DNA from: Candidatus Binatia bacterium
Lineage (GTDB): Bacteria > Desulfobacterota > Binatia > HRBIN30
Assembly: GCA_023150935.1 (NCBI GenBank)
Contig: JAKLJW010000029.1
Span: 1 to 64,000 of the forward strand
DNA length: 64,000 nucleotides
Reading direction: 5' to 3'
Position 1 is the first letter of the stretch, and every line of letters starts with the position of its first letter. Shown here piece by piece: positions 1 to 7,758 of this stretch. Under the pieces are notes generated by a model. That model did not search any database. It was not told where the DNA came from and worked only from the letters and a program-made list of their open reading frames with translations. The position numbers and the translations under genes are program-made.

Positions 1-65
1 TTCGGAATGCGGATTTCGGATTGCGGACGACGGATTCATGAGTTCCGCAATCCGCATTCCGCAAT
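1..65. repeat. Imperfect palindrome of intergenic repeat type
   Basis: Bases 1-27 and 43-65 are imperfect reverse complements built from GCGGATT/AATCCGC units. The right arm lacks a few bases present in the left. This could fold into a hairpin. It lies downstream of the minus-strand hydrolase and may terminate it or be a copy of a dispersed intergenic repeat. The rest of 66-198 shows no gene. Confidence 0.4.
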
Positions 66-198
66 GGGTTGCGGGCGTCAGCCCGCGCTGAGCCCGTCAA
101 AGGGCGAGGGGCCGCTTTCTCCGACAGGCTCCTGAAGCGGTGGCCCGTCGGACTCGCCACACCGGTGCGATAGCCCAACGCAAGGGTCCCGGCTGTTC

Positions 199-1257
199 TC
201 ACTCCACGGACACCGCGACCCCGCGTGCGGCGAGCGTTGCTGCTATATCGCCGGCGACCAGCGCGGCAGCCTGTTCGTTGTTCTTGAGATGGGCGTCCAT
301 GTGGGCCAAACCGAGGCCGCGAACGTATAGGTACGCGTCCTCGCCGGAGCAGAGTTCGCCGATCGGCGGCACCAACTGCGCCAACTGCGCAAACTCCCCC
401 GGGGGCGGCATGGAGCGGAACAACTCGTGGACCTCTTCCACGCGGTCGCAGAAGTGCATGTGGTCGGCGTTGCGGAGGACCACCATGCGCTTGGGCGCCG
501 CGGTCCGGGCGTAGAGCCCGCGCATTCCGTCGAGTGGCAACAGCGTGTCCCGGTCAGCCACGAGGTACAAGGTCGGCACGGGCCGTCCCCAACGCAGTTC
601 GACACTGTCCCGCAGCGCGTCCGCCGGCAGCGGCGTTGCACCGCCGGCCGGCGCCAGGGGCAACGCCGCGCAGACGCGCGGATCCCGTGCGGTGTACGTG
701 AGGGTCGTCCAGCCGCCGAAACTGTGCCCCGTCATCCCGATGCGCGAGAGATCGACCTGGCCCGCCACATCCGTCGCGACGCGGTCGATCATGAAGGCGA
801 TATCGACGGGGCGCAGGCCGATGAACTCCTCGAGCATCGTGTGGGTGTGCGGCATGGCCCCCCCGGCCTGCAACGAGATCATCAGTTGGAGGATGTCGAG
901 CACCGTGTTGCCGGTGTGATCGACTGCCGCCACGACGTAGCCGTGGCTCGCAAGATGGGTGCACAGAAACGTCGATTGGCGCCGGTGACCGCCGAAGCCG
1001 TGCGAGAACGCGACCAGCGGCCAGCGGGCGTCGCGCGCCGCAGCGTCGCGCACGGCGGCCTGCCACACCGGCGGGAAGCCCGGCATCACGTCGTAGTGGT
1101 CACGCGTTGCGTCAGCCAGGTCCTGGCCGGCATGCGCGTCGGTTGCCGGATACCACACCTCGATCGGCAGCGCCCGGTTACCGCGCGCGCTGTCGGTCGC
1201 CTCGAGGGTGCGAACGCCAACGGGATAAATGCCACGGGCAAAGGGATCGTACGTCAT
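199..1257 (-). CDS. Alpha/beta hydrolase, PAF-acetylhydrolase/dienelactone-hydrolase-like
   Basis: A 352-residue serine hydrolase. The nucleophile elbow GHSFGG puts the serine at residue 179. The likely acid is Asp237 (or Asp235) in VADRDTLL, and the histidine is His266 in NADHMHF. An upstream SHGFGG at 85-90 fits the oxyanion-hole strand. The length and the N-terminal region with a RALPIEVWYP-type entry resemble the platelet-activating-factor acetylhydrolase-like branch, which hydrolyses short acyl esters. No signal peptide is evident, so it is probably cytoplasmic. It is separated by 124 bp from the next minus-strand gene, and nothing nearby indicates a substrate. The fold assignment is secure; the substrate is unknown. 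Confidence 0.85.
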   Translation of the reverse strand: MTYDPFARGIYPVGVRTLEATDSARGNRALPIEVWYPATDAHAGQDLADATRDHYDVMPGFPPVWQAAVRDAAARDARWPLVAFSHGFGGHRRQSTFLCTHLASHGYVVAAVDHTGNTVLDILQLMISLQAGGAMPHTHTMLEEFIGLRPVDIAFMIDRVATDVAGQVDLSRIGMTGHSFGGWTTLTYTARDPRVCAALPLAPAGGATPLPADALRDSVELRWGRPVPTLYLVADRDTLLPLDGMRGLYARTAAPKRMVVLRNADHMHFCDRVEEVHELFRSMPPPGEFAQLAQLVPPIGELCSGEDAYLYVRGLGLAHMDAHLKNNEQAAALVAGDIAATLAARGVAVSVE

Positions 1258-1380
1258 GGGCAGCTCTCATGACCCGATGATCGCCGTCGCGTCAAGGGAG
1301 GGGCGGTGACAGGCCCGCCTAACGAACCGGTAACGTCCGGGTCATGGCGTCGCTGCGCAGGTGGCCCGGGCCGGCCCGAC

Positions 1381-2001
1381 TCAACTAGATCGCCGGCCCC
1401 GTCGGACTCGCCACACCGCTGCAAGGCCGCTGCCGACGAGAATAAGTGTACCCGGCTCGGGCACGGGATCGACGCTGAGATCGTCCATCGTGAACGACCC
1501 ACCGGTCGGTGCGCCGGTAATCCGCACGCTTCCTATCGGTCCGAGGCCCAGGAGCTGGAGAAATTCGTTTGGACTCGACCCTGGGTCGCCGCTTACCGCC
1601 GTGTTGCTGTTGTACAGAGAGCTTATGCTACCGATCGATATCGTTCCCGCCGTATCGCTGAAGGCTTCGAGAGTCAGCGCGGTATTATACGTGAAGTAGC
1701 CGGAAACCACCCCTACCGCCGTCCCAAACACCAGCGTCATCGGACCGCCATCGTCGGACACGACCGTCCAGCCGGACTGCGGCGGGAATTCGACTTCGTT
1801 CAACGAGCCACCGATCGAACCGTCCACCAGGGCAATCGTGTTGCCGAACGTCACCCCTTGCCCGGCGAATTGGCCGGTTACCACCTCCAGATCGACCAGC
1901 GACTCGAAATCGATCGGGACCGCGCCGGCGGGCCGTCCCCCCACCAACACGAGCGTTGCCACGGCAAGCGGAGCCAGTAATCGCGTCAGCAGTCCAGTCA
2001 T
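1381..2001 (-). CDS. PEP-CTERM sorting-domain protein
   Basis: A 206-residue exported protein. The N-terminus (MTGLLTRLLAPLAVATLVLV) is a signal peptide. The C-terminus has the PEP-CTERM signature: VPEPGT, a short hydrophobic stretch, then an Arg-rich tail ending RRGRRSS. In known PEP-CTERM systems an exosortase cleaves this tail and the protein is delivered to the surface or exopolysaccharide. No exosortase is present in this window. The middle is probably beta-rich, with no recognised domain. The ATG at 2001 was chosen because a GAGGG lies about 9 bp upstream and the signal peptide starts there; an in-frame start 27 bp upstream is less likely. Confidence 0.8.
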   Translation of the reverse strand: MTGLLTRLLAPLAVATLVLVGGRPAGAVPIDFESLVDLEVVTGQFAGQGVTFGNTIALVDGSIGGSLNEVEFPPQSGWTVVSDDGGPMTLVFGTAVGVVSGYFTYNTALTLEAFSDTAGTISIGSISSLYNSNTAVSGDPGSSPNEFLQLLGLGPIGSVRITGAPTGGSFTMDDLSVDPVPEPGTLILVGSGLAAVWRVRRGRRSS

Positions 2002-2588
2002 CAGTGAGACCCTCGGCGGTTTATACAAAAAGCCCTACCCAGAATGCACCGCCTATGCCACGCACAGTGGCCCTTACGTTAGAATCGACACGGGCCTCGA
2101 CGGCATCGAGGAATGTACAGTTTCCCTACGCCTGACCCGACCGCAGCGGATCACGGGTCTCGCTTTCGCCCAACCGCGCAACGGTTATTGGGGCGACAGC
2201 CGAGAAAGCATGGACTGTACGGAAATCCGACCCGGTCAAGGCGTCGATCGCTTGCGGTCACCCTCCGGGCACCAAACCGCGACGCGACTCGTCTGTCGAT
2301 CGACTCCTTAGCGCCAGCCTGGAGCAGCGCGTCCGGTTCGGCAGCTTCTCCGGTCTCCCCCGGCTCCGTCGGCGGGGTCGGTATCGCTTTCGCGTTCGGT
2401 ATCGATCGACTGCCCACCGCGTACTGGGCGCTCGGGGCGATGCTAGCATTTGCCTCGATACCGATACCGATTCATCGGTCGATCCTTCCTTTCCGCCGGC
2501 ATCTTTCGACCCGGCAGCCGCTGCGTCGCGCGGGCAATTGGTGTAGACAACGGGCGGCGTCTTCGCTTCGCGCCGGAGAGGAGTCACG
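2002..2588. other. Intergenic region with degenerate (GTATCG)-type repeats
   Basis: No convincing gene. It separates the divergent PEP-CTERM gene and the FAD oxidoreductase, so both promoters should lie here. Bases about 2380-2480 contain repeated GGTATCG and GATACCGATACC units, similar to sequence near 60625-60760. A GAGGAG ribosome-binding site lies just before 2589. Confidence 0.5.
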
Positions 2589-3956
2589 ATGTCCGATTTC
2601 GCAAGCCGTAGTTTCTGGCTGGAAGCCGACCCGTACACGGCCAGCCCGCCTCTGGCCGGGGACGTGACCGTCGACATAGCCATTGTGGGCGGCGGCTTTA
2701 CCGGGCTCTGGACCGCCTACTTCCTCTTGCGCGCGCAGCCGTCGCTGAAAGTCGCCGTGATCGAAGCCGAGGTCGTTGGCTATGGAGCCAGCGGGCGTAA
2801 CGGCGGCTTTGCGATGACGTTGCTCGGGCCCACCTTGCACCAGTTCGTCACGGCCTTCGGCGTCGAGTCCGCCCGTAACGCTCACGCCGCCGTCGCGCGT
2901 TCGGTCGATGACATCGGGCGCTTCTGCACCGAGCACAGTGTCGACTGCGACTACCGAAAGACGGGATTCATCGGCGCCGCCCTCGACGACAGTCAGGTTC
3001 CACGTGTCGAGGCCGACGTCCGCGCCGCCGAGACCCTCGGCCTCACCGACGTCCGCTTCATTCCCGGCGACGAATTGCGCCGCGAGATCCAGTCGCCGCT
3101 GTACCGCTGCGGCCTCGAAGAAAAGACCGGCGCGCTGGTCAACCCGGCGCGTCTGGCGCGCGGCCTGGCGCGCGTCGTGCGCCAATTGACCGGTGTCGTC
3201 TACGAGCAGACTCCCGTCGAAGGCATCGAGCGCGGCACGGACGCCATGCGGATTCGCACCCGACATGGCGTCGTCGTCGCGGACAAGGTAGTGCTCGCCA
3301 CCAATGCCTACTCCGGTCGGTTCCCGGAATTCCGTCGGCTCTTCATCCCGCTGTATTCGTACATCGTCCTCACCGAGCCTCTGAGCGAGGCGCAGTGGGC
3401 GTCGATCGGCTGGCAGGGACGACAGGGCATGGAGGACAAGCGCACTTATATCCACTACTACCGACCCACCGCCGACGGTCGGATCCTCATGGGCGGCGAA
3501 GATGCGCCCTACTTCTTTGGCTCGCACGTCGACCCGGCCCACGACCGTAACCCCGCCTTGTTCGACCGCCTGCGGCGCGACCTGCTGTCCATCTACCCCC
3601 AGCTTGCAGGCATCCGGTTCACCCACGCGTGGGGCGGGCCGATCGCCGTGACCAGCCGCTTCGTGCCCACTTTCGGTCGTGTGCAAGACGGCCGGGTGGT
3701 CTATGGCTTCGGCTACTCCGGCCATGGCGTTGCGCCCAGCCACACCGGCGGACAAATCCTGCGCGACCTTGTTCTGGACCGCCAGTCCGAACTCACCGAC
3801 CTGTGCTTCGTTCGCAGCCGGCCGGTGCCGTTCCCGCCCGAGCCGCTACGCTGGGCGGGCGTGCATCTCGCGCGCCGCAGCCTGCTTCGGCAGGACCGCA
3901 GGGGCAAACCCAAGGTCGACCCGCTGGCAGTGCGCCTGATGATGAAGCTGTCGTGA
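2589..3956 (+). CDS. FAD-dependent oxidoreductase, DAO / gamma-glutamylputrescine-oxidase-like
   Basis: A 455-residue flavoenzyme of the DAO (glycine/D-amino-acid oxidase) family. The N-terminal Rossmann motif GGGFTG puts GxGxxG at residues 34, 36 and 39. The ribose-binding acidic residue is Glu59 at the end of the second strand. GASGRNGGF at 66-74 is typical of the PuuB-like branch, which oxidises amines or N-methylated amino acids. The C-terminal YGFGYSGHGVAPS is the second FAD contact. GAGGAG precedes the ATG at good spacing. The last five codons and the stop codon form the left attachment site of the integrated element, yet the reading frame is intact. The exact substrate is unknown. Confidence 0.88.
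   Translation: MSDFASRSFWLEADPYTASPPLAGDVTVDIAIVGGGFTGLWTAYFLLRAQPSLKVAVIEAEVVGYGASGRNGGFAMTLLGPTLHQFVTAFGVESARNAHAAVARSVDDIGRFCTEHSVDCDYRKTGFIGAALDDSQVPRVEADVRAAETLGLTDVRFIPGDELRREIQSPLYRCGLEEKTGALVNPARLARGLARVVRQLTGVVYEQTPVEGIERGTDAMRIRTRHGVVVADKVVLATNAYSGRFPEFRRLFIPLYSYIVLTEPLSEAQWASIGWQGRQGMEDKRTYIHYYRPTADGRILMGGEDAPYFFGSHVDPAHDRNPALFDRLRRDLLSIYPQLAGIRFTHAWGGPIAVTSRFVPTFGRVQDGRVVYGFGYSGHGVAPSHTGGQILRDLVLDRQSELTDLCFVRSRPVPFPPEPLRWAGVHLARRSLLRQDRRGKPKVDPLAVRLMMKLS
3938..3956 (+). other. attL direct repeat
   Basis: This 19-bp copy of GATGATGAAGCTGTCGTGA supplies the last codons (Met-Met-Lys-Leu-Ser) and stop of the FAD oxidoreductase. It is identical to 10249-10267. The insertion therefore regenerates the end of the host gene instead of breaking it. 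Confidence 0.85.
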
Positions 3957-3974
3957 AATCGGACGCCTAGCGGC

Positions 3975-4039
3975 TGTGGATAAGCCGTCCATCATATCGA
4001 TATACCTGACGTTTCTGTCGCCCAATGGGCTGTGGATAA
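3975..4039 (-). promoter_or_regulatory. Pair of consensus DnaA boxes
   Basis: TTATCCACA occurs exactly twice on the minus strand, at 3975-3983 and 4031-4039, 56 bp apart start to start. An exact 9-mer pair in high-GC DNA is unlikely by chance. They flank the 10-bp palindrome at 3994-4003. Confidence 0.55.
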
Positions 4040-4070
4040 CCAGGGGCCTGGAACGACGCCGGAAGCAGAA

Positions 4071-4100
4071 CGGAAGCCGCAGGCAGCAGGTCGGCTTCCG
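4071..4100. terminator. GC-rich hairpin downstream of the element operon
   Basis: A perfect 9-bp stem, CGGAAGCCG at 4071-4079 and CGGCTTCCG at 4092-4100, with a 12-base loop. It lies 139 bp past the last minus-strand gene. No U-run follows, so it may be a structural element of the origin rather than an intrinsic terminator. Confidence 0.3.
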
Positions 4101-4238
4101 GCGGGTGCCGGTGTCTCAGCAGCGCGAACGGCCGTTGACGCGCGGAGTACCGCCCGGCGGCGTCGCCGTGGGCGTCAACCCGGTATGCCGGCGGCGGCGG
4201 CGTCGGGCGCCTCGACGACGGCACCACAGCCGGCAGGG

Positions 4239-4646
4239 TCAGTCACAGCCCAGCGCTCGGGTCCCCGGGTCCCGCTGGCGTTCCAGCGCTTCGACCCGTC
4301 GGCCAAGGTCGTCGATATCCACCTTGACGGCGGTGTCGAGGATGCATCGTGCGGCAGAAACCTTGACGGCGCCCGATGGGTCGGCGAGGCAACCCTGCAA
4401 GGTCTGCAACGCGGCGCCGGTCGCGCTCTTGAGCTTCCCGACGGTCAAACTTAACGCCTCTCGCCCGGCGGCGGCGTAGGCGTCTCGAAACGTCGGGTCC
4501 TGTAGCCAGCGGTACAAGCTGCGCGACGGGATACCCGACAGCCTCGCCGCGTCCTGTACGCTCGGCGATTGCAGCAACGCTTCGATTGCCAGCCGATGCC
4601 GGCGGGTCAGGGCGTCGAGTCTCGTGTGTTTGCTCGGTGGTGCCAT
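4239..4646 (-). CDS. HTH protein resembling phage small terminase subunit
   Basis: A 135-residue helical protein. An N-terminal helix-turn-helix (LTRRHRLAIEALLQSPSVQD, then SGIPSRSLYRWLQDPTFR, about residues 13-53) is followed by a long helical segment. The plan of HTH plus oligomerising helices matches TerS-like DNA-recognition proteins of phages and satellites. In satellites such a protein can redirect packaging of a helper phage. No large terminase gene is present. It is the last gene of the element operon, 18 bp beyond its neighbour. It could instead be a general DNA-binding regulator. The HTH is clear; the terminase role is inferred. Confidence 0.55.
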   Translation of the reverse strand: MAPPSKHTRLDALTRRHRLAIEALLQSPSVQDAARLSGIPSRSLYRWLQDPTFRDAYAAAGREALSLTVGKLKSATGAALQTLQGCLADPSGAVKVSAARCILDTAVKVDIDDLGRRVEALERQRDPGTRALGCD

Positions 4647-4664
4647 GAGAAGCCGTGCCGTGCC

Positions 4665-4982
4665 CTACGGCGCGCGTTCGGGCGCTGGCGCAACCCGTTC
4701 CGCCATCCACAGCAGGCGGCGTCCTAGCTCGCCGCGGGGTCCATCGTGGGCTGCCAGCCCTTCGAGGTCGGCGCGCAGGTCGGGATGGCACGCGGTAGCC
4801 GCAGCAACCCTCATCGCCAGCGCTGCCGACGGGTCCGGGTCGGGCACGGGATAGGCGTCGACGATGTCTTGCCAGAACGCGCGGTCCCGTTCCCGGTCGG
4901 CGGGGTCGTCGGGCGGCAGCGTCACAGCCCGTCGGGCGAGCGTTTCGAGGCGGTCGAGTCGCTTCCAGAGGTCGGTGCGCAT
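4665..4982 (-). CDS. Hypothetical element protein, 105 residues
   Basis: I do not recognise a family. It begins MRTDLWKRLDRLETLARR, an amphipathic, probably coiled-coil helix, followed by an acidic Pro/Asp linker and a second helical part. It has no cysteines suited to metal binding apart from one, and no signal peptide. It starts 3 bp after the stop of the preceding element gene, so it is almost certainly co-translated with it. The tight spacing and coding continuity support a real gene. Its function is unknown. Confidence 0.55.
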   Translation of the reverse strand: MRTDLWKRLDRLETLARRAVTLPPDDPADRERDRAFWQDIVDAYPVPDPDPSAALAMRVAAATACHPDLRADLEGLAAHDGPRGELGRRLLWMAERVAPAPERAP

Positions 4983-4985
4983 GCG

Positions 4986-5537
4986 TCACCCCCGGTTGGG
5001 AACGTTGGTCATGTGCAGTTGATGTGGGGCTGCGGGCGGGGTGTCGGTCGGGGCCGGGTCGGCGGCGCGCCGGGTCCCGTCGAGAAGCACGAAGCAGCGC
5101 CCACACACGGCACCGTCGGGCAGGTCCCGGTGCCAGCGAATCAACCGCGGGTCCCGGACATGCGGGCAGGGTGCGAGGTCGACGACGGCAGCCCAATGGC
5201 ACAGCAGCCAGTCGGCGGTTGCGCCCAGGAACGCGTCCCGGTCCCCGGCGGCGGCTCCCCGTTCAATCGCAGTCTCGTAACGCGGGTGCGGGAACCGGGC
5301 GCCAGCCTGCCAGAACGTGCGGATACGCTCGCACGCCTGCCCTAGAAGCACGTCGAACGGTGCCAGCGGGTCGGGCAGCAACTCGGCCAGCAACGCCGGC
5401 TTGTTCGTGCTGACGATGGTGTTGACCTTCCCGGCGTCGGCGTCGCTCGGACACCACCAGCGCAGCCGGTCGCCTGCCGACGGCGCGCAGGTCGCGCCCA
5501 GGCTGGCAAGGCCGGCGAGAATCCGGGCGGCGGTCAT
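4986..5537 (-). CDS. Hypothetical element protein with Cys/His motifs
   Basis: A 183-residue protein of unknown family. It has scattered Cys and His residues, including WWCPSDAD near the N-terminus and APCPHVRDP plus GAVCGRCFVLLDG further on, so a zinc-binding fold is possible. The N-terminal MTAARILAGLASLGATC looks like a short helix and strand. The start ATG overlaps the stop of the DUF3631 helicase gene by 4 bp (ATGA), implying translational coupling. It sits where replication or primase accessory proteins sit in small replicons, but nothing in the sequence proves that role. Confidence 0.55.
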   Translation of the reverse strand: MTAARILAGLASLGATCAPSAGDRLRWWCPSDADAGKVNTIVSTNKPALLAELLPDPLAPFDVLLGQACERIRTFWQAGARFPHPRYETAIERGAAAGDRDAFLGATADWLLCHWAAVVDLAPCPHVRDPRLIRWHRDLPDGAVCGRCFVLLDGTRRAADPAPTDTPPAAPHQLHMTNVPNRG

Positions 5538-7150
5538 GAGTCTCCCCTCAGCCCGTCGGTAGCGGCGAAAAAGTCCCCGGTTTCGCCCTTCCCGGGTTTC
5601 GCATCCGCTACAACGCTACAACCCTTGTCTGGCGCGGCTTTTCCGCGTTTCGTATCCGCTACAGGGTCGGCGGGTGTAGCGGATAGAAAACTGCGGAAAC
5701 CCTTGTCTGGCGCGGGTTGTAGCGTTGTAGCGGGTAGGGATAGATTCTGGGTAGCCCGCAGATACCGGGAAAAACTCTCGGCGAAGTCGGCGCGGGCGTA
5801 GCCGTGCTTGTTCTCGGCGCCCATTCGTATCTGCTTCGATTGGACACCGAACGGGGTCAGCAGCCGGGCGAGCCCCCGGGCGGTCAACGGCTTGCCCCGG
5901 CGCCACTCGCCCCAGGGGCGTTCTGGCAGCGCGCAGAGCCGGTGCAGCAGGACATCGGTCCGCAGCCGGTCGGCGTCCCCGTCGTCGGCGAAGATGGCCC
6001 TGATGTCGTCCAACAGCAGGATGCCAGCGTCCCCGTCATCAAGGTCCGAGCCCGACAGGGTGACGGCAGCGTCACGGGCGCGGCGTCCCCACTCGGGACC
6101 GCAGAGGTCGGCAATGGCGATGAGTCCGCGCCAGTTGTCGGCGGCGCGGTCGTGGAGACTCGGGGGCATCGCCGGGTCGGCATGACGCAGCTCGGTGGCG
6201 TGGTCGGCAGCCCAGCGGGTTGCCTCTCGGCGCAGGCGGCGACAGGCCGAATCCAGCCGGTCGAGTCGCAGGCGGTCGACGTGTTCTCCGGGCGCGCGGC
6301 GCCGCATGCCGATTTCGACGCTCCGGTCGGCGAGCGTCGCCTTCAGCCTGCCAATGAGGGCGATGGCCTTGAACCCGAACACGTTGAACTGCCGGGGTTC
6401 ATGCTGGTCCCCCACGTTCCGAATGACGAACGCCAGTGCGCGGGTGTGTCCACAATTCAGAATACCGCGTAGCTCTTCGTTGTCGCCGACGAAGGTGTCC
6501 GCTTCGTCGATCATTAGGGTTGGGCGCAGTCCTTCGACGCAACGGAATAGCGCCGATGGACTGCAATTCGACGCTGGCAGCGCGCGGGCCGTCAGGCGCG
6601 TCAGCAGGGACAGGAGCGTCGACTTGCCGCAGCGCGGCGTCGGCGACGTCACGGCGAGTAGTGGCGCCACGTCGAGGGTTTTGACGGCGAACGTCGCCAG
6701 CGTCCACAGGGCGGCAGCCTCCGGGCAACCATCCTGCATGACAACGTACGTGCGTAGCAGGTCGACCACGTCAGTCAGCCACTCGGCGCCGTCAACGGCG
6801 TGATCGGCGGGCGGATCGTCGGTAACCGTCAGCGGCGCTCCCTGCCCGTCGGGCGTGCCGTCGGGATCGTCGGCGGTCCCCAGCGCGGCGTCGACCATTG
6901 CGGAGGCAGTCTTGACGCCCACGTCCCTGAGCTTCTTGATGGCAGCTTCTCGAACGACCGCGCACCGTAGCGGGTCGGCGGTGCCCAAAGCGTCTGCCAG
7001 CCTGCGCAGTGTCGCCTCGACGTCGGCAAGGTCGGCGCCCGGTTGCAGCAGCCCGACCCCGCTAAGGGCAAGGACGGTCGCAGGTCCGGTCCCGTCCTGC
7101 CCGTCGGCGTCCAACGTGCCCCAGTCGTCGGTGCCCAGGTTGACGGTCAT
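5534..7150 (-). CDS. DUF3631 P-loop helicase-like replication protein
   Basis: A 538-residue protein. The Walker A motif TPRCGKST lies around 171-178 and Walker B LMIDEAD around 212-218, followed by a DUF3631-type region (NCGHTRALAF, then GFKAIALIGRL). This family is found with CHC2 primases in phages and integrative elements, where it acts as a replicative helicase or primase-helicase. It overlaps the upstream primase gene by 4 bp. The C-terminal tail, about residues 473-516, is low complexity with a duplicated APDKG. The DNA encoding it is an elaborate symmetric repeat array (5603-5734), which suggests that the tail codons double as a replication site. Confidence 0.8.
   Translation of the reverse strand: MTVNLGTDDWGTLDADGQDGTGPATVLALSGVGLLQPGADLADVEATLRRLADALGTADPLRCAVVREAAIKKLRDVGVKTASAMVDAALGTADDPDGTPDGQGAPLTVTDDPPADHAVDGAEWLTDVVDLLRTYVVMQDGCPEAAALWTLATFAVKTLDVAPLLAVTSPTPRCGKSTLLSLLTRLTARALPASNCSPSALFRCVEGLRPTLMIDEADTFVGDNEELRGILNCGHTRALAFVIRNVGDQHEPRQFNVFGFKAIALIGRLKATLADRSVEIGMRRRAPGEHVDRLRLDRLDSACRRLRREATRWAADHATELRHADPAMPPSLHDRAADNWRGLIAIADLCGPEWGRRARDAAVTLSGSDLDDGDAGILLLDDIRAIFADDGDADRLRTDVLLHRLCALPERPWGEWRRGKPLTARGLARLLTPFGVQSKQIRMGAENKHGYARADFAESFSRYLRATQNLSLPATTLQPAPDKGFRSFLSATPADPVADTKRGKAAPDKGCSVVADAKPGKGETGDFFAATDGLRGDS
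5603..5734. repeat. Symmetric six-site iteron array, candidate origin
   Basis: The heptamer CGCTACA occurs at 5606-5612, 5614-5620 and 5657-5663, and its reverse complement TGTAGCG at 5675-5681, 5718-5724 and 5726-5732. The six sites are exactly symmetric about position 5669. They lie in a perfect 20-bp inverted repeat (5605-5624 with 5714-5733) and an inner perfect 11-bp inverted repeat (5653-5663 with 5675-5685). An 18-bp direct repeat (5620-5637 and 5698-5715) is also present. The whole array lies inside the 3' coding end of the DUF3631 gene. Iterons beside or within a rep gene are typical of replication origins. Confidence 0.7.
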
Positions 7151-7758
7151 GACGAGGTCCCCGCGGCGGCGCGGTAGATGTCGGCGATGGTGTCGACGTT
7201 CCTGGCGGCAAGGGCGTCCTCGAATCCGCGCCAGTGGGCGTCAGCGTCGAGGGCGGTGCGTTCGACGTCGGCGAGGGTCTGCCGCAGGAGCCTTGCCGTG
7301 ACGACGTCGCCGGCAGCGGCGACCTTGGCGAGCATGGTTGCCGTCCATTCGACGTCGTCGTCGGCGTCGCGGGCGGCGTCGGCAGCCACGCGCGCCTCGA
7401 CGTGCGCCCAGCGCAGGAGGGCAGCCCGTCGGCGGTTCGCAAGTTGGGACCGTGCAACGTCCTCTCGACGGGCAGTCGGCGTCCCGCTCAGCCCCGCCCA
7501 GCCTGCGAGCGTCGCCGCAGCGGTGCGCAGGTCGCAGCCCGCTAGCTGCCGCTCCATATCGAGTGCGTCGCCGTGCGCGCCGCAGGCCCAGCATCGCCAG
7601 CGGCTGCCGTCGGCATACGTCGACAGGGTGCTCGGGTTGGCGCTCCCGCACAGCGGGCAGCAGCAGCGCCCGTCCCGGCGCAGCTCGTGGCCGTGTGCGC
7701 CGAGCACGTCCGCCACGCGTACGGCGTCGCGCAGCGCCGCGAAGTCAATCGGCGGCAT
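7147..7758 (-). CDS. CHC2-type zinc-finger primase-like protein
   Basis: A 203-residue protein. The N-terminal zinc ribbon has CPLC at 34-37 and CWAC at 56-59, matching CHC2 primase zinc fingers with the usual histidine replaced by cysteine. Spacing and surrounding residues (SRWRCWACGAHGDALD) fit the DnaG/DUF3631-associated group. No full TOPRIM domain follows; the C-terminal half is Ala-rich and helical. It likely recognises template DNA for priming with the adjacent helicase. The ATG at 7758 gives a 14-bp overlap with the HTH gene; an in-frame start 45 bp upstream would overlap more. Its stop overlaps the DUF3631 start. Confidence 0.75.
   Translation of the reverse strand: MPPIDFAALRDAVRVADVLGAHGHELRRDGRCCCPLCGSANPSTLSTYADGSRWRCWACGAHGDALDMERQLAGCDLRTAAATLAGWAGLSGTPTARREDVARSQLANRRRAALLRWAHVEARVAADAARDADDDVEWTATMLAKVAAAGDVVTARLLRQTLADVERTALDADAHWRGFEDALAARNVDTIADIYRAAAGTSS

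Larger units (their letters stand above)
3957..4238. other. Left-end noncoding region of the element, candidate origin
   Basis: Two perfect TGTGGATAA sequences (reverse complement of the consensus DnaA box TTATCCACA) lie at 3975-3983 and 4031-4039 in the same orientation. Between them is an AT-richer stretch with the palindrome ATATCGATAT at 3994-4003. A perfect 9-bp inverted repeat follows (4071-4079 with 4092-4100). I see no credible gene here. The arrangement fits a DnaA-dependent initiation or regulatory region next to attL. Confidence 0.5.

Noticed and set aside
2472..3755. Minus-strand frame opposite the FAD oxidoreductase
   Set aside because: Shadow of the oxidoreductase codons; no start signal and no domain.
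3967..4227. 86-codon minus-strand frame at the left end of the element
   Set aside because: Overlaps the DnaA boxes and hairpin, has a low-complexity Pro/Arg composition and no ribosome-binding site.
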